Positions 8,706 to 23,164 of a DNA stretch of 64,000 bases are shown here, in pieces. The first letter of the stretch is position 1. Each line of letters opens with the position of its first letter. The DNA lies in NCBI RefSeq assembly GCF_001939115.1, contig NZ_MQTZ01000045.1, positions 53,188-117,187 on the forward strand, written 5' to 3'. A program made the position numbers and the translations under genes. The stretch is from Leptolyngbya sp. 'hensonii' (GTDB lineage Bacteria; Cyanobacteriota; Cyanobacteriia; GCF-001939115). The notes below the pieces were generated by a model. The model worked only from the letters and a program-made list of their open reading frames with translations. It was not told where the DNA came from and searched no databases.

Positions 8706-11606
8706 CTAATCCGCCTCCCCAATCAGCGTAAATGCTGCCCAAACACCCGGATCAGGATATTCTTTCATTGTGGCCAACATGGCCTGGCGCAGAGCCTGGG
8801 CCTTATCAGGATTATCCTGCAGATTCTCATAAAAGTGGGTCATCAAAACCGTAGTCGGAGCATCTGGCCCTTTCCAGAGGGAAAGAAGCACCGTAGGAGC
8901 ACCGGCAATGATGAACGATCGGGCCAGACTGATCACACCCTCCCCGGACGTGAGTTGTCCCAGACCTGTATCACAGGCACTCAAGACCACCAGTTCTGCC
9001 TTCAACCTCAGCGCTTTAATCTCATCCTCTGTCAGTAGGCCAGGGGTAGATTGAGGCAGGGCAGCAAAAGCCAGAGCAGATTCAGGATAGGAATCTCTCA
9101 TCTCCTGATTGGTAAAGAAGTAGCTGAATCCGTGAGTAGCCAGATGAATCAGGCGGGCTTCCGGCAGTCGCTGTCTGATTACTTCCAGGGTTGCCTGCTG
9201 GCCCAATAGGGGTTGGGTACCCAGCAGTTGAGCCACGACCTTGGCTGCAATTTCGGTGCCTGGCAGAGGTGGGAGTTGTTGCTCAGGTTCCTCTGGAAAA
9301 AGAGCCAGCCTAGGCATGGTGGGGTTACCAACCACCAGAGCCTCCTGGGTAGTGGTCTGCTGCAGTTTCTGTTTTTGGAGTTGGGTCAGGGCCAGGAGAC
9401 GAATTGCAGGTGCGGTGAGAATGGTGTGTTGTTCAATCAGGTACTGACCCTCTGGGTTCTGCAAAGCAGGAAAGGGAACCTGAAACAGTTCTCGCTCAGG
9501 GATGAAAATAACCCGATCGTTGGGATTCTGGGGCAGTTGCTCGGCAATGGGGGCGATCAAGAGTTGATAGAGTTGCCGAAGTTCCATCCGATCGGTGGGA
9601 GAAGATTTGACCCCAGAGGTGACTTGAACCTCTTCTTTGAACGTAAATCCTCGCCCTCTGGCTCCAATGGCATGGCGGCTATCGGCAATCAGGGTGGCCA
9701 GGGAAAGTGCGTATGTCTGGTGGTGTAAATCCAGATCCACCTGGCGAAAGGTAATGCCCTCCGTTGGGTGAATCACCCAGATATAAAGTTTTGCCCCGGG
9801 CTTCATCTCATTTGAATCTCCCGGAGCCCGTTCATCTGGAATGACTGAATATTGCACTAAGGTTGCATGGTGTTCTCTGGCAATAGTGCGGATCTGGTCC
9901 AGGTTGTATAAGTTGTCAGCCATCGCAGGAAAATGTTTCCTGAGGATCTGACAAATGAGAGATTGAGCTCGACTTCGTTCTGAAATCTCCAGGGCCTGCT
10001 CAAATTTTCCCTGGGCGACCAGAACTTGCTGGAGGAGGGAGTAGGAGCGAAGATCATGATTATCTTCTAGCGCTTCGATCGACCGCAGGGGGTAATAGAA
10101 ACCCTGACGGGGATCTCCCCATCGGTAGAGCCCCTGACGAAGACGCCGCTTCGAATGTTCAATGGTTTGAATATCTGCCAATAACAGATCTTCAGCCTCC
10201 TGTAGCCTGCCTGAATTCAACAGAATCTGAGCCAGTTCAGGAGCCAACTGACTATCCGGTGCCACGGATAATTCCATTTGATAATAATCCATAGCCCTGG
10301 CATTATTGCCAGCACGGTAATAAGTCTGGCCCAGCTCTCTTAATACTCTGGTTCCTTTTGCGCCCAATTTTTGCAGCGCAGCTAGTTCACGTTGATAGAA
10401 ATAAATAGCCCGATCGTATTGCTTCAAATTCCGATAACTGGAGGCAATGAAATCCAGTAATCTCAACTCTTCGTATCCATCCTGAAAACCTGTTTTTTGG
10501 CGAATTTCTATAATTTTCTGAAAAGTCTCTAGAGCTTGCTTATAGTCTTGTAGCGCAGTATGAAGCTTGCCAATTTCATAGAGAAGGTCTGTTTCTATGG
10601 TTAGATCCTGAGATGCTTGAGACTGTTTCAGGGCCAGATAGCATGCATGCAATTGTTGCTGGGTAAACTGATTACTGATTGCGGTATAGACACCAGTTTG
10701 ATTTCTGAAAAGACGGACCAAAGATACTCTTTCAGGGGTACAAGAGTCCATATAATCTTCTGCATCATCCTCCAGATCTTCCTCCAGATTGAGGGATGTC
10801 GAGGGGGCTGATGGGTGGATATTGACCGATGAAATAGGGATATAAAATCTGCGATCGTTGTAGTTTTCCTGGACCCAATAAAAATTTCCTGAACGGCCAA
10901 TGATAGACCATAATTCTGTACCGGCCCAGATCTGGTCACTGAATCTGGAATCAGGGGTCGGCTCATCATAAATAGCCGTTGATGTTGTGAGATAAACTTC
11001 GCCCTGCTGCGGTATGGGGGTGATCCGATGTGGACCATTTCGAATAGAAACAGGTTGCCCTTCGTCATACCGGTTTCCATCAAAAGCAAAGACAAAATCA
11101 ACAGTTTGAGAAAAGAGCTGACGGGGCACGTCCATACTTCTGACAAATCGGACTGCTGGTTGGCTCAGGAGAATATTGAAATAGCCATTCGTTTTCTCTT
11201 TAGTGAGTTGAAAATTTTGGCTACTCTCCATATCAAAAGGACTGAAGAAAATCTCAGCCCAGTGATTACCCTGCCGACTTAACACCACACCAGAGCATCC
11301 GCGACTGCCACACCCAATTGTAATTCCAGTCGCAATTTGGGTCTGCCCATCCCCCCTCAGGTCGATCGGTTTGACCCAGATATCTTGAAGGGTGGGAGGC
11401 TCTCCATTATCCCTTTTCCAGCCTTTACTTTTCCAATAGTTGAGGGCAATTTCTTGGTAAAAATTGCTGTTATTTTGCTCTAAAACTTGATTTGAATCTG
11501 CTGAATTGACAGATTGTCCCTGGCTTGAAATGGGGGAGAAAAAAATAATGAGAGTAAGTACAAGCCCTCCCCCTTTGAGCATATTTATAATACTTTTCCG
11601 GATCAT
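8706..11606 (-). CDS. Secreted TPR-CHAT protein (caspase-like protease fold)
   Basis: 966 residues. An N-terminal signal peptide or anchor (about 1-32, hydrophobic LVLTLIIFF) is followed by a region with SH3-like content near 200-260, then TPR helices at about 330-560. The C-terminal CHAT domain (about 690-966) keeps the caspase-like dyad: His in LIHLATHG and Cys in VVLSACDTG, with the usual SLWKGPD segment after it. CHAT-TPR proteins are common in cyanobacteria; some are proteases acting on partner proteins, but the substrate of this one is unknown. It stands alone, 36 bases from the histidine kinase and on the same strand, so the two may be cotranscribed. Confidence 0.9.
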   Translation of the reverse strand: MIRKSIINMLKGGGLVLTLIIFFSPISSQGQSVNSADSNQVLEQNNSNFYQEIALNYWKSKGWKRDNGEPPTLQDIWVKPIDLRGDGQTQIATGITIGCGSRGCSGVVLSRQGNHWAEIFFSPFDMESSQNFQLTKEKTNGYFNILLSQPAVRFVRSMDVPRQLFSQTVDFVFAFDGNRYDEGQPVSIRNGPHRITPIPQQGEVYLTTSTAIYDEPTPDSRFSDQIWAGTELWSIIGRSGNFYWVQENYNDRRFYIPISSVNIHPSAPSTSLNLEEDLEDDAEDYMDSCTPERVSLVRLFRNQTGVYTAISNQFTQQQLHACYLALKQSQASQDLTIETDLLYEIGKLHTALQDYKQALETFQKIIEIRQKTGFQDGYEELRLLDFIASSYRNLKQYDRAIYFYQRELAALQKLGAKGTRVLRELGQTYYRAGNNARAMDYYQMELSVAPDSQLAPELAQILLNSGRLQEAEDLLLADIQTIEHSKRRLRQGLYRWGDPRQGFYYPLRSIEALEDNHDLRSYSLLQQVLVAQGKFEQALEISERSRAQSLICQILRKHFPAMADNLYNLDQIRTIAREHHATLVQYSVIPDERAPGDSNEMKPGAKLYIWVIHPTEGITFRQVDLDLHHQTYALSLATLIADSRHAIGARGRGFTFKEEVQVTSGVKSSPTDRMELRQLYQLLIAPIAEQLPQNPNDRVIFIPERELFQVPFPALQNPEGQYLIEQHTILTAPAIRLLALTQLQKQKLQQTTTQEALVVGNPTMPRLALFPEEPEQQLPPLPGTEIAAKVVAQLLGTQPLLGQQATLEVIRQRLPEARLIHLATHGFSYFFTNQEMRDSYPESALAFAALPQSTPGLLTEDEIKALRLKAELVVLSACDTGLGQLTSGEGVISLARSFIIAGAPTVLLSLWKGPDAPTTVLMTHFYENLQDNPDKAQALRQAMLATMKEYPDPGVWAAFTLIGEAD

Positions 11607-11916
11607 TCTTTCCCTCTCCAGTCAAGATGCAGCGCCCTGATCAACGATTCAATCAAAGTATATCCATAGAATCTCTTGTAAAGATTATGACACGGAATAC
11701 GGAGATGTCTAGAGGCTATTGAAATCTCCTCATTGCAGCAGAATGGACCACAAAACAATTCAGCTTAAATGACAAATGTGAATTAATTGTGGAGGAATCA
11801 TATTTATAGATAAAAATCTATGGAAAACATCTGGGATTATAGGAATATTCCTTCAATAAGCTGGGCAAAACGTCTGCAAAAACCAACAAGAACCTTGCCC
11901 GTTTAAGGTTTTAGGA
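11607..11916. other. Intergenic region, nothing recognised
   Basis: AT-rich spacer between the CHAT gene start and the helicase gene stop, both on the minus strand. No convincing gene, RNA or strong terminator was seen. It presumably holds the promoter of the CHAT gene. Confidence 0.6.
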
Positions 11917-16960
<5,044 letters not shown>

Positions 16961-16986
<26 letters not shown>

Positions 16987-18010
16987 AGGCATTGAGAATA
17001 TCGATCGCGATACTGGACAGCACCACGATCGCAGCAAAGAAGACCACAATTCCCTGAACTGTAGGGTAATCCCGCAGGTTAATCGCCTCATAGAGACGAC
17101 TGCCCAACCCAGCCCAGGAAAAAGTCACTTCTGTCAGAATGGCTCCCCCAAGCATTGCGGCCAGGGTTAATCCTAGAATGGTGATCACGGGAATCAGGGC
17201 ATTTTTCAGGGCATGGGCAAACATAATCCGCCGTTCCGGAATGCCCCGAGCTCTGGCTGCTTCCACATAATCGGCGCGCAGGGTTTGCCGCAGGTTGACC
17301 CGCACAATGCGTTCAAAGATGCCACTGAGAAGGATGCCCAGGGTCAAACTGGGTAGGGCCAAATGGTGCAAGGATGTGAAGAAAGCCCCCAGATTGCCAC
17401 TGAGCAGGCTATCCACCGTGTAGAGCCCCGTGCTAACAATGTAGCCCCCCAACCGCAGCCCTTCCGGGGGGGAGAGACTGGCCGGGAAGCGGGTGCCCAG
17501 GGGGAACCACTTGAGCTGGACAGAAAATACCAGTTGCAGGAGCAGGCCCAGCCAGAATAAGGGCACCGCATAGGTGATAATGCCAAACAAACGTCCACCT
17601 GCATCCAGGGCTGTTCCCGGTCGAGAGGCCGAGAGCACCCCTACCCCAATGCCCAGGATCAGGGCAATGACCATACTACAGAGGGAGAGTTCTACCGTGG
17701 CCGGAAAATATTGCTGGATAATCGTCCACACCGTTTGCCCCCGGCTGGTCAGGGAGGTGCCCAGATCCAGGCGGAACAGATCCCCCATGTAGTCGAAGTA
17801 CTGTTGCCAGAGGGGAAGTTGCAGCCCCAGTTGTTCCCTGAGCACAGTCTTCGCACTTTCGGGAGCACGGGGTCCCAGAATGACATCAACGGGATCCCCA
17901 GGCGTAGCCCGCAACAACAAAAAGACAACGGTGGTAATCGTCCAGAGCATCAGTGGGGCCAGCAGCAGCCGGGCCGCAATGTAGTACTGAAGGGCGCGCG
18001 ATCGAGACAT
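16961..18010 (-). CDS. ABC transporter permease, DppB/OppB-like
   Basis: Inner-membrane permease of the peptide/nickel family (349 residues, about six membrane helices). Visible signatures are the N-terminal LLRATPGDPVDVILG, the region GTSLTSRGQTVWTII and the permease loop with EAARARGIPERRIMFAHALKNALIP. No ATPase, second permease or binding protein is adjacent, so it is an orphan component that must pair with subunits encoded elsewhere. It lies 9 bases after the small coiled-coil gene and overlaps the helicase gene at its 3' end. Confidence 0.9.
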
Positions 18011-18019
18011 AGCTTGAAA

Positions 18020-18331
18020 CTACCGACCGTCCTGGCTAGTTTGATCATCCTGGAGAGCGGTCTGCTGGTCTCGCCGCAACAAGTAATCCACAATCCGTTC
18101 CAACCGCTCCACAGCGGCGTTGGTGGAGGCAATGCTGGCTTCCATCCGATCGACAATCCGGGTCAGACTGGCCTGGGAATCCGAGAGCCCAGACTGGGAA
18201 TTTGCCATCCGCTCCATGACTTCGGTAATGGCCTTTTGTCCCTGGGCCAGTTGGGCGGCTACCTGAGTGTTGGCCTCTACCGCCAGGGTCAATTTATCCA
18301 TCTGGTCATCTGTCCAGCGTTCCAATGTCAT
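18020..18331 (-). CDS. Small coiled-coil protein of unknown function
   Basis: 103 residues, hydrophilic. A long heptad-like stretch (about 10-90, rich in Ala, Gln, Met, Ser and Leu) ends in a basic LLRRDQQ. No catalytic motif is seen. It is encoded 9 bases upstream of the DppB-like permease on the same strand, so it is probably cotranscribed. Its clean start and close spacing argue that it is real. Confidence 0.65.
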   Translation of the reverse strand: MTLERWTDDQMDKLTLAVEANTQVAAQLAQGQKAITEVMERMANSQSGLSDSQASLTRIVDRMEASIASTNAAVERLERIVDYLLRRDQQTALQDDQTSQDGR

Positions 18332-18399
18332 GGTAATTCCTTATTGGGCAAGGTGATAGGAATTGGTATGGGCAGAACCTTTGCATGCAACGCTTCTAC

Positions 18400-21192
18400 C
18401 TAGACTAGTTCTGGCGGTTGTACGACGGTGGGCTGAATCTGAGGTTGGAACTGGAACAGGGAGTAGACCACGTCTCGGCGGATATCGACCATCATTTCCA
18501 GGAACAATTCGTACCCCTCACTCTTGTACTCGATCAGGGGATCTTTCTGACCGTAGCCGCGCAAACCGACAGATTCCCGCAACCCATCCATCTGCTGCAG
18601 ATGTTCCCGCCAGAGGGTATCAATCCGCTGCAAGATAAAGAACCGTTCTGCTTGGCGCATCAGGCCAGGCTGAAGCTGATCAATCTGGGCTTCTTTCAGG
18701 TCATAGGCGATCCGCACCTGCTCATGCAGGAAGGTTTTAATTTCACTTGGAGACAGGTCCTCCAGTTGTTTAGGCTCCAGATCGGAAAGCAGGTTAATGA
18801 ACTCCTTCACCTTTGCCACCATGCCATCCAGTTCCCATTCCTCCGGGGGCAGGTCAGGATTGATGTAAGCTTCGACGATGTCATTCATCGTAATTTCGGC
18901 GTACTTGATCACCTGCTCCTTCAGATCTTGCCCTTCCAGGACTCGCCGCCGTTCAGCATAGATGGCACGACGCTGATTATTCATCACCTCATCGTACTCA
19001 AAGACCTGTTTTCGGATGTCGTAATAGTAAGTCTCGACCTTTTTCTGGGCTCCTTCCAGAGATCGGGTCAGCAAGCCAGACTCGATCGGCATGTCCTCTT
19101 CGACCCGGAAGGCATTCATCAGACCAGCCACCCGATCGCCCCCGAAGATCCGCAGGAGATTATCCTCCAGGCTGAGGAAGAACTTGGTGGACCCAGGATC
19201 TCCCTGACGACCGGCCCGACCGCGCAACTGGTTATCAATCCGGCGGGATTCGTGGCGTTCTGTCCCAATGACATGCAGACCACCCAGACCGACCACTTCC
19301 TCATGCTCCCGCACGGTAAACGCCTCATATTCCTGCTTAATCTGATTGTAGGCATCCCGCAACTTCTGGATCACTGGATCATCCGTTGGGGCCTTTTCCG
19401 AAGCCACGGCCACCCGGTCCTCGGCCTCCAATTCTGGCAGACTGCGCTCCCCATATTGTTTAACCGCAAAATCAACGGCCTGCTTGAGCAGTTGTTCCGT
19501 TTCCCGCGATAGTTGGGTTGGGAAAATCTGGGGCGATGCTTTCCAACTCTTCACCTTCTTGCCGGGGGCAAAACCCTGAGCCGGAGGGCGATCGCGAAAA
19601 GTCGCCTCCGGAATTGACCCGCCAAAATCCGCCTCATCCTCTGGCTGCACAATCCGAGGCATGAAGTATTCCCGCACTTTCAGACGGGCCATGTAGTCGG
19701 AGTTCCCCCCCAGAATGATGTCGGTTCCCCGACCGGCCATGTTCGTGGCGATCGTCACTGCCCCTTTGCGTCCGGCCTGGGCAATAATCTCAGATTCCCG
19801 CTCCACATTTTCCGGCTTAGCATTCAGCAGGTTATGGGGAACTTTCTGCTCCTGGAGCAGGGCTGAAAGCAGTTCAGATTTTTCCACGCTGGTGGTTCCT
19901 ACCAGAATTGGACGGCCTAGCTGGTGCAGTTCCGCACATTCCATCGCAACGGCCCGCCACTTGGCTTCTTCTGTTTTGTAGACCACATCCGATTGGTCCC
20001 GCCGCCGACTGGTGCGGTTGGTGGGAACGATCGTCACTTCCAGCTTGTAGATCTTTTCAAATTCTGCTTCTTCCGTCTTCGCCGTGCCGGTCATCCCTGC
20101 TAGTTTGGGATAAATCAGGAAGAAGTTCTGATAGGTAATTGTGGCCAGGGTCTGGGTTTCGGGTTGGATTTCCACAGCCTCTTTAGCTTCGATCGCCTGG
20201 TGCAGCCCATCGCTCCAGCGCCGCCCCACCATAATCCGCCCCGTGAACTCGTCTACGATCACCACTTCGCCCATCCGCACGATGTAGTTCACGTCCTTGA
20301 TGAACAGTTCCTTAGCTTTAATGGCATTGAAGATAAAGTGGGCCCAGGGATCTTCGGGGTCAAATAGATCGGTGACCCCCAGCAGTTTTTCCGCTTCGAT
20401 GAAGCCTTCATCGTTCAGGAGGACGTTTCGGGCCTTTTCATCCACCTCATAGTGGTCATCCTTACGCAGCGAGATTGCCACTTCTGCTGCCTTCATATAT
20501 TTCTCACTGGGGCGATCGATCTGACCCGAAATAATCAGCGGGGTGCGGGCTTCGTCGATCAAGACGGAATCCACTTCGTCGATGATGCAGAATTGGAAAG
20601 GACGCTGCACAACCTCCTGCATCGAGGTGGCCATATTGTCCCGCAGGTAGTCAAACCCTAATTCGCTGTTGGTAGCGTAGGTAATATCGCAGTCATAGTT
20701 GCGTTTCCGTTCTGGAGGCTGCATGCTGGACTGGATCAGACCCACACTCAACCCCAGGAAACGGTGGATTTGGCCCATCCACTCTGCATCGCGACGGGCC
20801 AGATAGTCGTTCACTGTCACGATATGAACCCCTTTACCCGTCAGTGCATTCAGATAGGAGGGCAGGGTTGCCACCAGGGTTTTTCCTTCCCCGGTCTTCA
20901 TTTCAGCAATCTGGCCATCATGCAGGATCATGCCACCCACCAGTTGCACATCAAAGTGGCGCATACCCAGAACCCGTCGTCCGGCCTCCCGGACGACCGC
21001 AAAAGCTTCTGGCAAGAGATCATCAAGAGTTTCCCGCTTTTCTAAGCGCTGTTTGAACTCTGCCGTTTTACCACGCAACTCCTGATCCGATAAGGCCCGG
21101 ATGTCTTCCTCCAACACATTGATGTCTGCTACCAAAGGTTGATATTTCTTGAGTTTGCGCGCATTGGGGTCACCCAGCAAAGTCTTAAGCAT
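18400..21192 (-). CDS. secA: Preprotein translocase ATPase SecA
   Basis: Motor of the Sec pathway, driving unfolded preproteins through SecYEG in plasma and thylakoid membranes. The start [19 protein letters not shown] is the typical cyanobacterial SecA N-terminus, which sets the start at 21192 although the frame is open further upstream. Walker A is in [14 protein letters not shown], Walker B in [17 protein letters not shown], and the second helicase half has [10 protein letters not shown] and [15 protein letters not shown]. The 930 residues match the family. The C-terminus lacks the zinc-binding Cys motif of many proteobacterial SecAs, as usual in cyanobacteria. Confidence 0.97.
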   Translation of the reverse strand: MLKTLLGDPNARKLKKYQPLVADINVLEEDIRALSDQELRGKTAEFKQRLEKRETLDDLLPEAFAVVREAGRRVLGMRHFDVQLVGGMILHDGQIAEMKTGEGKTLVATLPSYLNALTGKGVHIVTVNDYLARRDAEWMGQIHRFLGLSVGLIQSSMQPPERKRNYDCDITYATNSELGFDYLRDNMATSMQEVVQRPFQFCIIDEVDSVLIDEARTPLIISGQIDRPSEKYMKAAEVAISLRKDDHYEVDEKARNVLLNDEGFIEAEKLLGVTDLFDPEDPWAHFIFNAIKAKELFIKDVNYIVRMGEVVIVDEFTGRIMVGRRWSDGLHQAIEAKEAVEIQPETQTLATITYQNFFLIYPKLAGMTGTAKTEEAEFEKIYKLEVTIVPTNRTSRRRDQSDVVYKTEEAKWRAVAMECAELHQLGRPILVGTTSVEKSELLSALLQEQKVPHNLLNAKPENVERESEIIAQAGRKGAVTIATNMAGRGTDIILGGNSDYMARLKVREYFMPRIVQPEDEADFGGSIPEATFRDRPPAQGFAPGKKVKSWKASPQIFPTQLSRETEQLLKQAVDFAVKQYGERSLPELEAEDRVAVASEKAPTDDPVIQKLRDAYNQIKQEYEAFTVREHEEVVGLGGLHVIGTERHESRRIDNQLRGRAGRQGDPGSTKFFLSLEDNLLRIFGGDRVAGLMNAFRVEEDMPIESGLLTRSLEGAQKKVETYYYDIRKQVFEYDEVMNNQRRAIYAERRRVLEGQDLKEQVIKYAEITMNDIVEAYINPDLPPEEWELDGMVAKVKEFINLLSDLEPKQLEDLSPSEIKTFLHEQVRIAYDLKEAQIDQLQPGLMRQAERFFILQRIDTLWREHLQQMDGLRESVGLRGYGQKDPLIEYKSEGYELFLEMMVDIRRDVVYSLFQFQPQIQPTVVQPPELV

Positions 21193-21283
21193 GGCCAGTT
21201 TTATAGAGATATGTCTAGCGAGAACTATTACCAATCGTAGCACTCCGGGTCGAAGCATGAAGGAGCGAGCAGGTCGCTTCAGC

Positions 21284-21901
21284 CTATGGAGCATTCTCCC
21301 ATTCCGGGGTTAGGCTACGGAAATTATACTGGCCACTGCCGGGGTGGCAGGTCACACAGGTGCTCAGGTTGAGTGGACGGGGCAGCTTGACCCGGGGATG
21401 GAGGGCTTTGAAATAGCGGGAGTCCCGGATGCGGTAGGGCAATTCTTCCTCTTCAATTTGAGGGCGAGAATAGTCCCGCAGGTATTGCCAGATCAATAAG
21501 CGACCGGGATCAACTGGCAGTTCAATCCGCCGACCATAGTGCTGCGGGTCGGATAGGAGTTGCCGCCAGGTTTCGGAGGGTAATAGGGCTGGGGGAATAG
21601 CAATATGACAACTGGCACAGGTTTCCAGGTAAAGTTGCTGTCCCAACTGATAGACCGGAGCCACTGGGTCAACGCCCCCATTCAGGTCTGGTTTGGAGCC
21701 GCTGGCGGGTTGGATCTGGATCTGGGCGATCGGGAAGGTTTGGGAGGAAAGGGCAAGGGACTGAGACAGAACCGACCCCAACAGCAAACTCCAGATCACT
21801 AGCAGCAGAATCAGAACGATGGGTGATTTTCTTCGGGTTGCCCGCCGAAGCAGATGTTCAGACTGAGCCCCTATCCTGTCTCTACTGCTGTTTATCTTCA
21901 T
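21284..21901 (-). CDS. Membrane-anchored diheme c-type cytochrome
   Basis: 205 residues with an N-terminal signal/anchor helix at about 28-50 and two CxxCH heme sites, CASCH and CVTCH, far apart in the chain. Electron carrier on the lumenal or periplasmic face. The layout matches the small diheme cytochrome c (DHC) family seen in cyanobacteria. Partners cannot be deduced: it lies upstream of secA with a 91-base gap and downstream of a cyclic-nucleotide-binding gene, all on one strand. Confidence 0.85.
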   Translation of the reverse strand: MKINSSRDRIGAQSEHLLRRATRRKSPIVLILLLVIWSLLLGSVLSQSLALSSQTFPIAQIQIQPASGSKPDLNGGVDPVAPVYQLGQQLYLETCASCHIAIPPALLPSETWRQLLSDPQHYGRRIELPVDPGRLLIWQYLRDYSRPQIEEEELPYRIRDSRYFKALHPRVKLPRPLNLSTCVTCHPGSGQYNFRSLTPEWENAP

Positions 21902-21986
21902 CCCGATCGATAGTGAGAGAATCAGAGCCTATTGTAGATTACCAGCGGACCGATCAGGGACCAGGATAACTGGCAATCCCAGGGTA

Positions 21987-22364
21987 TCAACTGATAGAAA
22001 GGGCTTTGAAGCGACGAAATCGATCGGAGTAGCTGCGCATTACCTGCAGGGCAAACATGGGGGTTTCCTGGACGGCAAACAGGAAATGTTCTTCGTTCAG
22101 GTAAGCCAGTTGGCAATCCGTTTTTGCGATCGCGGTGGACATTCGTAATCGGTCCGAGTGCACAAGGGCTCCTTCGCCGAAAATGTCTCCAGCCTCCAGA
22201 GTTTCGACCGACTTGCCCTCAATAGTCATCTCCACTTGGCCTTCCAGAATGCCGTACATGTACTCACCCTGATCTCCCTCCTTAAAAATGAGGTCCCCTG
22301 CGGCAAAGGTGAGGGGGTCGGGATCCTTCTGGTATTGCTTGACCGTATGGGCTGGTTGTAGCAT
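21987..22364 (-). CDS. Cyclic nucleotide-binding domain protein without a DNA-binding domain
   Basis: 125 residues that are almost entirely one cNMP-binding beta-roll (FKEGDQGEYMYGILEGQVEM and GDIFGEGALVHSDRLRMSTAIAKTDC; the phosphate-binding cassette is FGEGALV followed by R). No helix-turn-helix follows, so it is not a Crp-type regulator by itself. The usual RTA/S of the cassette is replaced by RMSTA, so ligand binding is plausible but not assured. Confidence 0.85.
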   Translation of the reverse strand: MLQPAHTVKQYQKDPDPLTFAAGDLIFKEGDQGEYMYGILEGQVEMTIEGKSVETLEAGDIFGEGALVHSDRLRMSTAIAKTDCQLAYLNEEHFLFAVQETPMFALQVMRSYSDRFRRFKALSIS

Positions 22365-22476
22365 GTTCTTTTCACTTCCTTAAAAATAAAATTCGGATCA
22401 ACGTTAACAAAAGACAAGAAGACCACGAAAGTGGGGCAGCAGTGCTTTGATCAAAGCTGACTTCTTCCCCGGTTTC

Positions 22477-23115
22477 CTAAGTACCCGGTAGATTACGCAA
22501 GTGTTGCGGCAGGTGATACCGATCGCCAAGGACTTCCAGCAGAGGGCCATAGTTTCCCAGCTTGACGACACTGACTGAGGCAGCCAGGACATTAATTCGA
22601 TCGCGGTAGCGTCCCAGATCAATCCCCAGCAAACTGCAGAGGATGATCCGGATGGTGGCTTTATGGGAAACCAGTAGCACATTCCCATCCGGATGCTGTT
22701 CCTGAATTTCAGCAATCACAGGCATAGCCCGATTGGCAATCTGGACAGAGGTTTCTCCACCCGTCGGAGGGTTCCAGGCTGGTTCAGTCAGCCAGCGAAC
22801 ATAGTCTTGATTAAAGTGCTGTTGCACATACTCTTGAGTCTGTCCTTCCCACTGACCATAGGCCAGCTCCCGTAAACCTTCTCGAATTTGTGCCCCTAAC
22901 CCGATCGCAGTACAGAGGGGTTGGGCTGTAGCAAGCGTCCGTCGCATAGGACTGGCGTAAACCGCTGCCCAGGGGACCGATCGGTAAGTTTCGGCAAAGC
23001 CCTGGGCCATTTCATATCCCTCTGGGGTTAGATCGGGATCCAGATCACCACAATAGCCCCCAGAACGGCTATAAATGGTTTCTCCATGGCGGAGGAAATA
23101 TAGTTTTAAACTCAT
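22477..23115 (-). CDS. Histidine phosphatase family protein (phosphoglycerate mutase-like)
   Basis: 212 residues with the N-terminal RHG motif (YFLRHGETIYSRSGGYCG), the second Arg in SPMRRTLATAQP, acidic REGLRELAYGQWEG and C-terminal catalytic His in LLVSHKATIRII. Acts as a cofactor-dependent phosphomonoesterase or mutase; the substrate cannot be told from sequence. It lies directly downstream of glgP on the same strand (49 bases), so it may belong to sugar-phosphate metabolism. Confidence 0.9.
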   Translation of the reverse strand: MSLKLYFLRHGETIYSRSGGYCGDLDPDLTPEGYEMAQGFAETYRSVPWAAVYASPMRRTLATAQPLCTAIGLGAQIREGLRELAYGQWEGQTQEYVQQHFNQDYVRWLTEPAWNPPTGGETSVQIANRAMPVIAEIQEQHPDGNVLLVSHKATIRIILCSLLGIDLGRYRDRINVLAASVSVVKLGNYGPLLEVLGDRYHLPQHLRNLPGT

Positions 23116-23164
23116 AGGAGCAATAAACCATACCCAGGTTAAGAGCAGGTTTAAGGCAGTGGCA

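Noticed and set aside
16987..17091. Extension of the helicase fusion into the permease gene
   Set aside because: It would overlap the permease coding sequence by over 100 bases; the exonuclease domain starts after MSIPAFDID.
21193..21294. N-terminal extension of SecA
   Set aside because: The frame is open but homologues start at [13 protein letters not shown]; the extension is Arg-rich and not protein-like for this family.
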